Source: Allacma fusca (taxonomy: Eukaryota > Arthropoda > Collembola > Symphypleona > Sminthuridae). Taken from it: a DNA stretch of 64,000 bases. Of this stretch, positions 11,396 through 23,649 are shown one piece after another (position 1 is the first letter of the stretch; each line of letters opens with the position of its first letter). The stretch is taken from positions 46,169,632-46,233,631 of the forward strand of contig OX359246.1 in NCBI GenBank assembly GCA_947179485.1, written 5' to 3'. The translations under genes were made by a program, and so were the position numbers. The notes beneath the pieces were generated by a model. It had not been told where the DNA came from. It saw only the letters and a program-made list of their open reading frames with translations, and made no database searches.

Positions 11396-13073
11396 CAGTG
11401 CTCGGCCAATAATTTGCATTACAAGCTTGTAGAGATGGTCTCCGCTGGATAACTCCAACGGGACTTGCACTAAAGGGCTAAAATTTTTAGAACTTATAAA
11501 CAGAGGTGTTAAGACGAGATAGGTGGGGGAAAAACATAGATTTTGTTGTTTATATCAGTATTAAAAAATTTGAAAACCAAAAAGGTGAGAATTCCGTGTG
11601 ACAAAAGTTTGCATTATGCGTAATGTATCCCAGCTCTTTCTGCACAATTCACGAAAAAAGAGCTCTGGATTAGACATTATTGTTCGTATTTACAGTATAG
11701 AGTGTCGTAAGCAAATTAGCTAAGTAATTATGATATGGAAAAAAGATTGAAGCCAGGATTGTACAGATTTAAATGTCCGGGGGTACATTGACGTTGCTTC
11801 AATTAAAACACCCTCTGAATTGCTACACGTTCCGTATCCAGCTGCTGAAACAGTGTTTTTCAGGTGCACTAGGTACGAAGTAATCAAACGCTATCTCACA
11901 CTGGCCTACCAGGGGTTACCAGCAAGAGGTTGGACCGTCAAATAATGAAGACAGCCATAAAACATAGGAAGTGGCGAACTAACCTGAACGCTGGCAGCGT
12001 ATGAAGCGACGCCAGTGTCAGTATTAGGGACCTTACTGTAAGGCGAAGACTCAAGGAAGTTTAATACAATCGAAATAATGACCGGAAAAAATCTTTGATC
12101 ACCAAAAAATATGCTGACAAAATAAGGTAGCAGGAGATGAAATTTTTCCAAATGTGAAGATAAGCATTGGGCTAAACTTCATCGGTCTCGGGGTTCCAAA
12201 ATCTATAGTTTTGATACCAAAGGACAGCCAAGAGTGTGGCGAAGCCCAGGAGAATCACTACAGCCAGGGTTCTACAAGTTTACCGTAATTCGCGAAGATT
12301 ATAAACTTGCTTACAACAACCTTAAATAAGTCCTCCTATAAGCATGGCTTCATCCCATACTCATTTTCAGATCTCTTGACAGTATGGGGCGGTTTCTGGC
12401 CCAATATCGTAGGGAATCTTGTTAGCGTTCATACTACCACGAACAAGGAGATCCATCAGTCCATATTTAAGAAATATTTTAAGGACTCTTAAAACAAATT
12501 AAAATTTTTTAGGAAATTAATTTTTCACATGACGAAGGATCAGAAGCATTCATCCAAATCTATGCAACCATGGTTTTAGAAGAGCCACATATATGTCCTC
12601 CTATGAATTACTTAATCGGAAGACCTGAATCCCATTTAAAATTTTTTGGGTCGAGCTTGTTCTTACGCTCCGTGGTGGCCCCCGCCCGGCCCAGGATAAT
12701 GTTGAGATACTGCTGATTCTCACAGACTAGTGGTACACTATTCCACCCAAAAAGACGCGAAAGCAAGTGTATTCCGTCCCCCAAATTATTCAAGAGCTTA
12801 TTAAGGCCCGTAATGGGTATATCCGCTATTAAAACTAAAGGGTGACGGAAATAATGCAAACTTTTGTCACACGGAATTCCACCTTTTTTTGTTTTTAAAT
12901 TTTTTTATACTGATATCAACAACAAAATCAATGCTTTTTTTATTCCCTATCTCGTCTAAACACCTCTGATTATACGTTCTAAAAATTTCAGCCCTTTAGT
13001 ACAAGTCCAACAGGAGTTATCCACCGGAGACCATTTGTATTGAATTATAATGCAAATTTTTGGCCACCGAGTG
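11396..13073 (+). mobile_element. Degraded Tc1-like transposon with long inverted repeats
   Basis: The ends CAGTGCTCGGCC and (inverted) CACTCGGTGGCC sit next to TA on both sides (11394-11395 and 13074-13075). About 200 bp of each end is inverted-repeat sequence; both carry ATTTGCATTA, GTACTAAAGGGCT-like and GTGACAAAAGTTTGCATTA stretches. The plus-strand interior holds broken transposase. RVWRSPGE (the Tc1 vWRkpGE block) lies near 12230, and a C-terminal block with IPP, then YSVPQIIQELIKARNGYIRY, lies near 12740-12835. Stops and frameshifts are frequent, so it is inactive. Confidence 0.8.
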
Positions 13074-14415
13074 TATGTATCAAAGAAAAATGGTTGAAAG
13101 AAAGAGATAAGCATGTAAATATGCTTAGGTATGAAGTTCACAGGAAAGATGGAGATAATGGCAAGAGTGGAGGCGTACGTTTGTATGTTTGCAGCAAATA
13201 ACTTAATAACTACAAGATTGGAAATTCCGTGCGTTTCCCTGTAAGAAACACTAAAAATCCTTCAGCCCCCCTTTGTAGGAAATTTAATGGACTTTTTAAT
13301 GACCTATATATTAATGCCACTGGTTGAAAGTATTGAATACTGGTAAAACTACATAGTAAGGTTGGAAAATTAAGCTTCAGGTTAAGGGAAAATGAGTAAA
13401 GTTTGAGGGAGTTTTGATGTTCCCGTTTTATTACCACGAGCGATCTGGCCATCATGAAAATACTTCAGAATGCTGTACTTGTAATACATTTTAGAGGGAT
13501 TCATTTTTATTTTACTTGAACTTCCCAAATCAAATATTCAGTCTCAGGAACTTAAAATTGAGATCATACTAAATTAAAACTCCGTCAAACAATTAATAAA
13601 CCTTACCAACAGTTTTTGCTCCTGTTATTTTTAAAAATTTAAAACTTTAATAATTTCAATTTTTCTGAAACATCCTGGAGTACTGCATCGAACATTTCTA
13701 GGCTGACGAGGTGATTACGAGGCCAATCTAAAATCTTGGATTATAATTGTAAAACGCTACTTGAATATTTTTTGAGTGCGTTTTCTTATACGACCAAGGA
13801 GTGTTAGAAGGTTTCTTGGCATCCAATATGTAATAATTTTCAAAGAATACAGGGCAAGTCTGGTGAGAACAAAATATATTTTCGTCTAGCTGATACAATT
13901 ATCAAGTTTATCGAAGGTTCTTCATAAACACTTCAAGGTAACATGTCACCTCATATTAGGGAATCTACGCGTGTTAAGTGATAATTAGTCACGGTGTGAG
14001 CGATGAAATCCCTGGGAAAACTTTGAAGACAGAACTTGAGAACATCTGGTAAATATTTCGTATACGGAAATAAAAATGTTGGTGTTGCTGAATGTTCAAG
14101 CCTCAACTACCTTTGCTTTTCAATAGCTCAAATAAATGAAATAAATGTCTATGAAAGAATGCAATTTAAATAGTATTTAGCTTTATTTGTTTGTAAAATC
14201 CAGAAAACAATCTTTAGTAATATTACAATATTTGTCTTCCGCCTTCTTTGAGTTCCAATAGCGCTATCCCTGATCGTAAAATAGTCTCTCATGTTCGAAT
14301 TGCATTCTGACCAATAGAGAGAAAGACTTTATTGACACTGCTTCTCAATAGAAGTAGCCCTTATGGACTCAGTATACTATTGACAATTTTCAAATAAGTT
14401 ACTAATTAGTATAAT
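13074..14415. other. Intergenic and 3' flank of the R2-like element
   Basis: No gene. 13345-13600 resembles 5790-6060. 14160-14415 would be the 3' UTR of the minus-strand R2-like element. No clear poly(A) tail or target duplication marks its end. Confidence 0.35.
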
Positions 14416-17400
14416 TTATGACTTATAAAGATGATTATTACAAATTAATGCACTGTTCTTAAGAACTAAAGATACTATTTCTTCAATAACTTTCATTGGT
14501 ATCCTAAATCGTTTTAGGAATGATACAAAAAAATTTGAAATTGTTCCTCGTGCCCCAATGTACAGTCCAATTGTTTCCACTTCTTTTAGATTGAATTTTG
14601 ATTGAAAGTAGGGGATGCATGGATCATAAATTGATTTCTTTTCTTGATTCACTTTTTCAGGCTGGTGAATATCTTGTTCCATTCTTATTGTTGGATCTAA
14701 AATGTATCCTTTTTTAATATTTGGTTCAATAGCAAGAATGTCAACTCTTCTAGTTGTCCCATTTTTATCTTCACAATATACTTCTTCTTGGACTATATAT
14801 TTATTTTCTTTAAATTTTGTAGCTAACAATGAGCGAATGCTGTGATGACGATTATTACGTAATAATTCACCTCTGGGGCATTTACCAAGGATATGTCCTA
14901 AGGTTTCAAACTCATTGCAATATCGACAATGGCTATTACCTTGGCTGTAACCCGGATTTGACTTATTAGGCAATACGTTTCCGCTCATTTTGATTGCATT
15001 TATCCATTCAGATGTTGATAACCCAAATGTATTAGTTATCCATTTGTTAGCAGTGGGACATTCGGGAAATTGTGCGACACCTTGTCCTTTACTTGGAAGC
15101 TTACTCCATTTTTCATATTCTATCTTTTGCAATTCATTCCTAATAAGTTTACATTTCTTTAACTTCTTTTTTGGTTGTTGTTTGTCGGTGTTATTCATTG
15201 ATTCTTCTCTATTACTTTCTGAAGTATCTTCATCTTGATAGATGTCTACAAGGGATGATTTGAATTCTTCGGTCATTTTTAGATTATCCAAGCTTTTATT
15301 TTTTTCATTGTCAAAATTTCTTATTATATTCAGAACTTCAATACCACTATTTTGTAGATTGACACATGCATTATAATTTTGAATGTTTGCTTCCCATGAT
15401 GTTTTAATAATTCCCAATCCTTTTACCTTTCTACTAGAATAAATCATAGCGTCAGGGGTTGATTTTGGTATTTGCAAAATTTCTTTAACTGCACTTTTAA
15501 GGATTTTATCCACTTTTTCAAAGAATGAAGGCGAAATTTTATTTAAGGGAATATGTTGTAGGGGGAAAATTAAAATCGGCCAGATAAATTCATTAATGAT
15601 ATTCAATTTTTGGCCTGGATTAAGGAATAGAGTTGCAACTATTCTTTCAATTTGGCCTCGAAATTTATGGAGTAATTTTTCTTCATGACATACTATTTCA
15701 TCATTAAAATTCATACCAAGATACTTCACCATTTCATTAGTTCCAATGCACTTGATCCGAGTATTTTCATTGAGAATCAGATCATCTGTACATAATTCTC
15801 CTTTTACCAGACTAATACATTGGGATTTTCTGGAATTAATTTGAAGTCCTAATTCATTATAAAGTCCAATAAATGTTTGGTTGAGAATGATGGAAGATGT
15901 ACGAGAGTTCGCAGAAATGTCTGAATCATCAGCGAAGTTTTGGAGAGTTTCATTTGGGAAGTCAGGGTGAAGCTGGAAGCCATACATACTTTTTACAGAT
16001 GGTTCATTTAATTCCATAATCTCATCATCAACTGCGTTGTTATAAATCCATGGAGATTGTGGTGCCCCCTGCATTACTCCACATTTGAAAAATATTTTTT
16101 GAGATTTTCCTTTAATTGTATTGATCCGTGTGTAGTTCAAACATGGGCGCCTGCCTAGATTCTAGGCCCTATAATAGGCAAAGGCTCTAGGATGCTGCAT
16201 GTTGGGATATAAATCTAGGCGAGGTTCTAGGCTGGGCAATCACCACTACAATATAGGCTTAGGGGAAATCTAGGCTATTCAGGTATTTCCGAAAAAGTGG
16301 CTGGGCTATTCAGGCAGGCTACAAGTTCGTTCAAGTAAAGGCTAGGCAATAGTGGTGAGTGGAACATTCTCAAAGCACGAATTTGTTAGGACAAGATTAC
16401 AAACGTTGGGAAAACGTTTGCAGAGACGAACTGACACAAAGGCGGGAATTACTTGCAACCAGTAATTACCAAAGTATATGCACATGTATACCACAGTACG
16501 AGTACATGCATAATTGTCCCATATTTTATTATTCCCACTGGATTATGTATTTTACTACAGCATTAATCAAACCCCTACATTGATACTTCAATTACATGTT
16601 GCATGTGATCATTGTATACTGCAAATCGGTGTATCTAAAACTGATTAAAACTCACAATTTTATATCGCCTATATAGGCTGGCAAAGCTCTGTCAGAAGCT
16701 GTACAGCAAATATAGGCAGGCAAGAAATGCACACTAGGACAGATATAGGCTAATAGGCAGGCAGTTAGAGTACTTGACCCGTGGTATTAAGGCTCTTCTT
16801 TTCGTTGAAACATCCTATTAGCCTATATAGGATGGCGATATTTTTTAAAGAAAATAGGCAGGCTTTAGGCTAAGGCACCTCATTTGCCCACCTTTGGTGT
16901 AGTTCTCAATCATGAAATTAATCGTGAGGTTTTTGAGTGCTGTTGGTGCTCTTCTAGCTTGAATCCTATTTGAAGCATGTAAGTGGCCTATCTTATCAAA
17001 AGCTTGAGTAACATCAAAGAATGTATTAGTGTAGTCCAATTTTTCAATTTTAGCCTTTTGAAGACATTCTTGTAATAAAGTCGTATTTATAAGAGTACCA
17101 TGTTTGTTAGTAAAACCACGCTGTTGATCACAAAACGGAACATAGAATCTCATTCTAGAATCAAGGACCTTTTCCACTGCTATTCTTAAAACAGAGCATA
17201 CTGTAATTGGTCTGAAATTTTTTGGATCACTCTCGTCTCCTCCCTTTGATATCAGTATTGTTCGGGCTTCACGCATAAATTTAGGAACAAAATTGTGTTT
17301 AAGCATGTACGTGATCATTACAGCCAATATTTTTGAAGATTCAGAATTTGTAGCTTTCAACCATCTTGTAAGAATGCCGTCTTCTCCTGCACTTGATTGT

Positions 17401-18191
17401 GAGTTTAATCTGTATATTTGTCTTGCTGTATCTTTTGGTGATATATTAATATCAAAAGATGCATCTAAAAGTTTCTGTTCTTCTTTAGTAACTGGATTCA
17501 ATGCAGGACGTGTTTTATTATTAGGTGTCTCCCATCGGTTTGAGAATTCTTTGTATAATTCATTTAATTCTATTGTACAACCTTGATCTTTCACATCTTT
17601 GATTATAGCATTCATTGCTTTTTTTCTTTGATTAAAGTAAAGCCATTGTGTTTTCTCTCTTTGATATTTAGCTCTTTTCTTATTTCTGTTTCTTTTAGTC
17701 GCACGTTGTGGATTGGCGGAGGTCTGATAATTACCATCAATATTTTGAAATCCTCCTGATTTTCGTAATCTATAAAATTTTTTGGCTGGGTGTTCTGGGC
17801 CAGACAGTTCCTTTTCACATTTATGTAAGCATTGTTGGTATTCAGAAATAATAACTTCAAATGTATCATGATTTGGTGCGTCATCAGTTGTCAATTCATT
17901 TAATTTGTTTAGAATTGTATCTAACTCATTTTTGAGTACGTTGTTGGTTGAAGATGTAATAGTTTTTTGTTCAGCCGTAAGATCATTTGCAATAGCTCCA
18001 CGGTCAATATTTTGATGGGATCTGGTAATGTGTGATCTACACCCTCCTTTACTTTTACATAATTGTTCACAGAAAGGACAAGGCCATCTAGAGTCATCTG
18101 GATTGTTCGCACTGTAACTATCTCTTGTGCTTTGAATTAAAGTCTTGATTGAGTCGGCCATATATTTCTCTCGGACACTTTTTATTTTCAC
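14416..18191 (-). pseudogene. R2-like non-LTR retrotransposon ORF, split by a hAT insertion
   Basis: Two minus-strand pieces (18191-16905 and 16137-14416) form one protein. Removing the inserted 759 bp and one 8-bp duplicate leaves 3009 nt, exactly 1003 codons including the stop, with no other break. Domains in order: an N-terminal C2H2 finger (C38, C41, H54, H59); an RT with SAGEDGI, the fingers block KNFRPITVCS and QRGF, then after the insertion CGVMQGAPQSP and the FADD active site; a CCHC motif CRYCNEFETLGHILGKC followed by RNNRHHSI; and a restriction-like endonuclease signature RRVDILA...ILDPTIRMEQ. This architecture defines the R2/R4/NeSL group. The flanks are not recognisable rDNA. The protein would nick DNA and prime reverse transcription at the target. 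The copy looks young apart from the insertion. Confidence 0.85.
16138..16896. mobile_element. hAT-type non-autonomous element with CTAGGC/ATAGGC array, inside the R2-like ORF
   Basis: The ends CAAACATGGGC and (inverted) CAAAGGTGGGC are flanked by the exact 8-bp duplication GTGTAGTT (16130-16137 and 16897-16904). The duplication repeats the codons for N-Y-T of the interrupted RT. The interior is full of TATAGGC/TCTAGGC in both orientations. There is no transposase; the open frame at 16359-16583 is not credible. Confidence 0.9.
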
Positions 18192-18997
18192 AATTTTGTT
18201 ATTTTTCAGTCAATTTATCATTTTTCAAAAAAATGATTTTAAACTTATTAAAATTCTTTGTGTCCACTTCAATGTAATATTTATAGATTTAAAATTTTAC
18301 ATGAGGACCATTGAGAAACAAACTTTTTATGTGAAATTCAAAATCAGCAATGTCTATTTGGTATGGAACAATCAATCATTGTCCACTCACCACTCTCAAC
18401 ACACACATTTTCTCAAGGTCTTCAAGAGCAAAATTGCATGCGACTGTCACTCACGACAGATTAACTACAATATAATATTCAAATATAAAATTATATGAAT
18501 TATTTTATTTTAACAATAACAAATAATGCAAGAACTTTGATGTGAATGGCAACAGTTGGAGAGGCATTGTCGCATATTAAAAATAATCTTACGGGAACAC
18601 ATTATGCAAGTCTTTCTCCTTCTTAAGCACCTAAGTAATAATTCTTGACTAAATTAGAAGGACCCTTCTTTCCAATTGCCACATATACCAAATTAAATTG
18701 TGAGTAAAATCTTTAGAACTTGCAAATGCTATCGAATTTATTCATATCACAGGGTTAGCTCTTACAATTAATTAGCAATCGGTTGAACTTTCGATGTGTT
18801 ATTGATTCTGCACATGTTGCAAGAATAATAATGAAATTAGTGATCAATAAGGAAATTATAACCAAGTTTTTGTCCAACTCACTTTCTTGAGGGTTCCTGT
18901 TTACTTGATAATTATAGGCATTTATCTGTATATACTGTACAGGCATACATGATTGAAAATTTTCTCAGCTGAGCTATATCTGCAGATATGTAGGCAC
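18192..18997. other. 5' flank of the R2-like element and intergenic DNA
   Basis: Strongly AT-rich, no supported gene. The part near 18192 may be the 5' UTR of the minus-strand R2-like element. Confidence 0.35.
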
Positions 18998-19205
18998 CAG
19001 AGCTATGCAAAATACTTGGTCTTCGATGACAAAATACAAAATAAAATAGATGAAATAAAATATGGAAAATACAAAATACAAAGTAAAATACCTCAGGTTA
19101 CATTGCTAAAATAAAAATAAAAATACAATACATGGTAGGAAATTTAAAATACTCAAATACAAAATACTGTATTTTAAATACAATACTTTCCCTAAAATAC
19201 CCACC

Positions 19206-19714
19206 TGAAATGTTGAGATTTCAATTCTAGCAACACGAATGCAATACTCAGGCGGTGGGGTGAGATGCTTACGACAACTGCAGGGTGAGATGTGTAAGAT
19301 CATTCAGGGTGAGATACGGCCCAAGCAGGTTGAGATGTGTATGACAAGGCAGGGTGAGATACGAGAATGTGACCCAGGGTGAAATGTAACAATGAGACCC
19401 AGGGTGAGATAGCAGAATGATTCTGAACTATATACTTTAATACGAGAACAATCTTAATAATTGAGGAAAATGAGAATACAAGAAGTATGACCGAAGATTA
19501 CGTCTGAACTCTGTGGTGGTCTCTGAGCGACTAACTCAATTAGTTAGTTGCAATGTTAGCAATGCAATGTCGTAGCATTAGGAAGTCATTCTATTCACTA
19601 ATCTACAATTTCCTAAAATAAAATGAATGTTTGGTAATGCCAATAAATTAATTACAATCAATCCAACATTATCGTATCCTAAACACTTAGTTAATTCTAA
19701 ATCAGAATTCAACA
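19206..19714 (-). repeat. 3' LTR of the BEL/Pao element
   Basis: Starts TGAAATGTTGAG and ends TCAACA on the plus strand, bounded inside by a polypurine tract. It is nearly identical to 24750-25248. Between about 19255 and 19410 it contains seven spaced copies of a CAGGGTGAGAT-like motif. Confidence 0.85.
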
Positions 19715-19726
19715 TTCCGCCCCCAT
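19715..19726 (-). promoter_or_regulatory. BEL polypurine tract
   Basis: Read on the minus strand as AATGGGGGCGGA directly before the TGTTGA start of the LTR, as usual for BEL/Pao elements. Confidence 0.7.
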
Positions 19727-19746
19727 TGAAATATTATTTCAATCTA

Positions 19747-21093
19747 CTACTCATGGGTTGATTTGATGGGAAGCGGGCACAATTTTACCAGAGGCCGTTT
19801 AAACAATCCCTCGGATGTCTTGATAGTGTACACCCTAGTAAGCCCATCTGGTCCGGGGTGTTTCACCATGATGTGGGCTAGCTTCCATTTTAGTGGTAGT
19901 AATCGTTCGTCCTTTACAAGTACCAGGTCTCCAAATTCCAAGTCCTTCTTGGGACCTAACCATTTTGGTCTCTGCTGAAGCCTCGACAGAAACTCTCTGC
20001 TCCACCGATTCCCAAAGTTCTGGGTGAGACGCTGCATACGCTTCCACTTGTTGAGTTGGTTCATCGGAACTTCCTCATAACCGGATTCCGGTATCGCGGT
20101 TAATGCCTCACCAATCATGAAATGTCCTGGGGTGAGAGCGGTGAGATCATTTGGATCCAATGAAATCTGGGTGAGAGTTCTAGAATTTAGGCAAGCTTCA
20201 ATCTGGGACATCATCGTGGACATGTCTTCGTAATTAAAAATGACATTGCCCAAGGTGCGATGTAAATGGAATTTCACCGAACGAATCCCGGCTTCCCAAA
20301 GTCCGCCAAAGTGTGGACTTCCTGGTGGGTTGTAATGCCAACAGCTTTGTTTGGTTGTCATGAATTTCCCAATTTCTTCCATGGCTTCACCGGATCTCCA
20401 GAATTTCCCCAATTCTTTGTTCGCCCCTATGAATGTCCTTCCACAATCTGAATATATATCGCTTTGACTCCCACGGCGTGAGGTGAAACGCTTGAGTACC
20501 GCTATGAATGCATGGGTTGACAGACTCGTCACAACTTCCAAATAAACTGCGCGTGTTACCATACAAATAAATATGGCAATGTAACCCTTTTGCCTTACGA
20601 CCCCCTTCCCTTTCCGTAGTGTCAATGGTCCTGCGAAGTCCACTCACACCTTCCGAAATGCTCGCGTTTGAGTCACACGAACTGAGGGTAGATCCACCAT
20701 CATCTGCGTTGCTCTTTCAGCCCGAAGTCTATAGCATCTCACACACTTACGAATTTCTCTTCGCACAGCATCACGTCCATTCACTACCCAAAACCTCCTC
20801 TGCATGCTTGCTAAGACCAACTGACAGCCTCCATGTAAATTATTAACATGCTCATGATTAATTATGAGAGTTGTCAATACGTGGCTCCTTGGTAATAGGA
20901 TGGGATGCTTCCTGCCTTCTGCCATGTTGGCATGTTCCAGACGTCCTCCCACCCTGAGAAGTCCGTCCTGATCTAAGAATGGGTTAAGACTTCTCAGCTT
21001 ACTCTTCACCGATATGGGTTTTTTCTCAGCTAGGAGCTGCAATTCCTCCACAAGTTCTACGTTGCACAATGAGCACCCATCGATGAAGTGCAT
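19747..21093 (-). pseudogene. BEL pol: integrase region
   Basis: This piece carries the zinc-binding part (H...H and IRKCVRCYRLRA, C-x2-C) and the DDE core. DFAGPL gives the first Asp, SDCGRTF the second, and the Glu lies after PPGSPHFGGLWEAGI. The family C-terminal block FGDLVLVKDE follows. A single in-frame TGA at 20644-20646 separates the zinc-binding domain from the core (KV-stop-VDFAGP, where family members have Trp). The upstream junction with RNase H needs a frame change near 21060. The protein cannot be made intact, so the copy is inactive for integration. Confidence 0.85.
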
Positions 21094-22378
21094 TATGAAT
21101 TTCCTGTGACGTCAGAACAGCGAAATTCCTTGCCTCCTTCTTCTGTTTCGCATTAGCCAGAAATCGAAAACAGTATGCCGGTACCCGTTGTAATTTGGTT
21201 AGAGATGAGAATTTATGTAGTATGGTGATATCTGCATGGACGTGGTTCACCATCGTCCCTGGTACATGGTGCCAGAATTCATACCCTAAAATATCCTTTA
21301 TAGCTGACACACGATTTGCCACATATGTATCCCAATGTTTGGGATGCTCCTTCAACCAGGCCAATACCACGGTCGAATCCGTAAACGCATAAGTAGCCCG
21401 AGGTGGTTTGATGAAAGCATCAGAAACCGTCTTCAGCAAGTTTGCTAACAGGACAGCTCCATTAAGCTCCAGACGTGGCAATGATTTTTGCTGTAGTTGT
21501 GCTACCTCGGTTTAAGCAGCAATCAATCTCACCCTGAAATTACCATCTTGATCCAAATACCTTAAATACACAGTGGCTGCAATAGCTGATTCTGATGCAT
21601 CGGAAAACCCAATTAAATCATAAAGCACATCGACGGATTTAATACAACGTGATATTTTAATATTTTCGAGATCAGGCAATGGTTCTCTATACTTCAACCA
21701 ATCTGATCGGACATCATTCGGAACCGGATCGTCCCAGTCCTGCTTTATCGCCCATAGCGTTTGCATCATTATTTTGCCAACAATAGTAACCGGTCCAAGC
21801 AGTCCCAATGGGTCGAACAATCTGGCTATGTCCGAACAAATACTGCGCTTTGTGATAATGCTTCTGTTTGGTGGTAACGTTACGTTGAACCAAAACATAT
21901 CAAGTCCCGGGAGCCAATGTAGGCCTAATATTTTAATGACGTCATCTTCATCAATGCGAAAGGGTGTTTGCATCGCTCGCATCGGTGGATCTATTTGCTC
22001 CAATAATTCTTCGCTGCAAGATGAGCACTTCCGAAGTTCCATGCCAGCACCATTCATGAGGGTGAGACACTCCTTCTGAAGAATCTTGGCTTTCGCAATG
22101 TCCATCTCACCCGTCATAAGGTCATCCATGTAATAGTCACGTCCAACTGCTATGCTAGCCTGTGGGTGACTACCTGTACTGACTTCTGAAAGTAATTGCA
22201 AACACCGCTTTGATAAATATGGCGCTGATGACGTACCATATGTAACTGTGGTGAGACGAAAATCCTCTATTGGTCTGTCCGGTGAATCTCGCCACACAAT
22301 ACGCTGGAAATCGCGATGTTTTGGTGTAATCCAAATATGCCGGAACATCTTCACTATATCCGCAGTAAAAGCTACCAA
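21026..22378 (-). pseudogene. BEL pol: reverse transcriptase and RNase H
   Basis: The RT palm motif YYMDD is in 22378-21512, preceded by VAFTADIVKMF and LSKRCLQLL. The connection LFDPLGLLGPVTI and the RNase H-like blocks GFSDASESA and PRLELNGAVLLANLL follow, then TDSTVVLAWL. A TAA stop at 21512-21514 interrupts the frame (IAA-stop-T), and the frame differs from the protease region upstream (shift near 22375). The domain order is typical of BEL/Pao Pol. The damage is light: single stops and shifts rather than large losses. Confidence 0.85.
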
Positions 22379-23390
22379 AACATCCGGAATCTCACCAAAA
22401 TGACAAAAAGGTCGTCTTGAAGCTTCGGTCCCGTCATTAGTGCATCGTTCAGAGAGAACCCACTTGAAGTCTTCGATGATGCATCGAAAACCACTCTAAA
22501 CTTCGAGGTAACTATTGCATGGTGTGGAATGTAACAAACCTCTGAGTCCGCTTTCATAAGGTCCAAAGGTGAGACCAGCTCCATATGACCTAGAGACTTA
22601 TATTCATTCATAAACTCAACGTACTTCTGTTGTACTTCAGGCTTGCGTGCTATCACCCGTTCCATTTGCATTAACCGTTTAATTGCAATATCTCGTGACG
22701 CCCCAAGCCTTGGATGATTCAATTTAAATGGAAGATCCACAACAAATCTGCCCGTCTCATCCCGGGTAGTGGTTTCCATGAATTGAACCTCGCATTGCTT
22801 TTCCTCGGCAGTAAGTATCTGCTTATGGGGTAGAACTTCCTCCACCGCCCAGAACTTAGCCAACATGTTGTCCAACTTTGCCTCATCGCATCGGACATGA
22901 TTCCATGTTGCGGAAGATAATCCCTGTGACGGACAAATTCCACCAACAATCCATCCCCATGTAGTTTCATGAGCTACTGGTAGATTTTCCCCAAGTCTCA
23001 TCTGACCTGAGCGAAGCGAATCAAAAAATACATCAGCCCCTAGTAGGATGTCAATAGCTCCGGTTTTAAAGAATTCCGGATCCGCCAGTGGCAATTTCAT
23101 GTAGGGTGAGATCTCATCTGTCTTGCATGCAATCTTTGGCAAATCTCCGGTGACACGATGAAACACATATGCATCTACATCGATATGATAATCTTCATCG
23201 CATCGAGAACTTACGGAAAGCTTTACTTCACCTCTTGCTCTGCCAACTGAACTCGTACCAATTCCTGAGAACTCCACATCTACATTCCGTCTTCTTATTC
23301 CCAAGAGCTGCACGCATTTCTCCGAAATGCAACTGACATCTGCTCCAGGATCTAGTAAGGCTCGGTATGTCTGAATTTAAACCACTGCAT
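22372..23390 (-). pseudogene. BEL pol: aspartic protease and RT entry
   Basis: The retropepsin motif LLDPGADVSCIS lies near 23310-23365. It is followed by the DUF1758-type blocks TTWGWIVGG and FWAVEE, and the RT entry motif FRVVFDASSKT...SLNDALMTGPKLQ. A TAA just upstream of the protease (near 23380) breaks the link to Gag. This region gave the alignment used to identify the 1535-2428 and 33218-34405 fragments. Confidence 0.8.
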
Positions 23391-23649
23391 CGGTAACATT
23401 TACTAACACCGTTGCTAGTAATGCTCGTTTGGTCCCACTCATCTTATGTGCTGCGTGTACTGACCCCGTCTCACCCTCTCTTCACGGTTGCTGTAGGTGA
23501 TTCTGTATGCAATAATGAATGATGCTTACCCTCACACGTCTTACAAGTGCTTTTGGAATAGCAATTCTGCGCGCTGTGACCCACACGTAGGCAGTTGAAA
23601 CAGAGTGAGAACTGTTTGACTTTATTTCTTCGCTCTGTCACTGTCAGAT
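23391..23649 (-). pseudogene. BEL Gag zinc-knuckle remnant
   Basis: The minus-strand translation contains CFNCLRVGHSAQNC (a CCHC knuckle) and a second CKTC...HH segment, in a frame different from the Gag ORF above. It would bind genomic RNA in an intact element. The shift near 23655 separates it from Gag. Confidence 0.6.

Noticed and set aside
13074-14415. rDNA target flank expected for an R2 element
   Set aside because: The flanks are AT-rich and resemble a dispersed repeat; no conserved 28S sequence was seen.
14990-15238. Plus-strand frame inside the R2-like ORF
   Set aside because: It is the antisense shadow of a strong minus-strand ORF with RT and endonuclease motifs.
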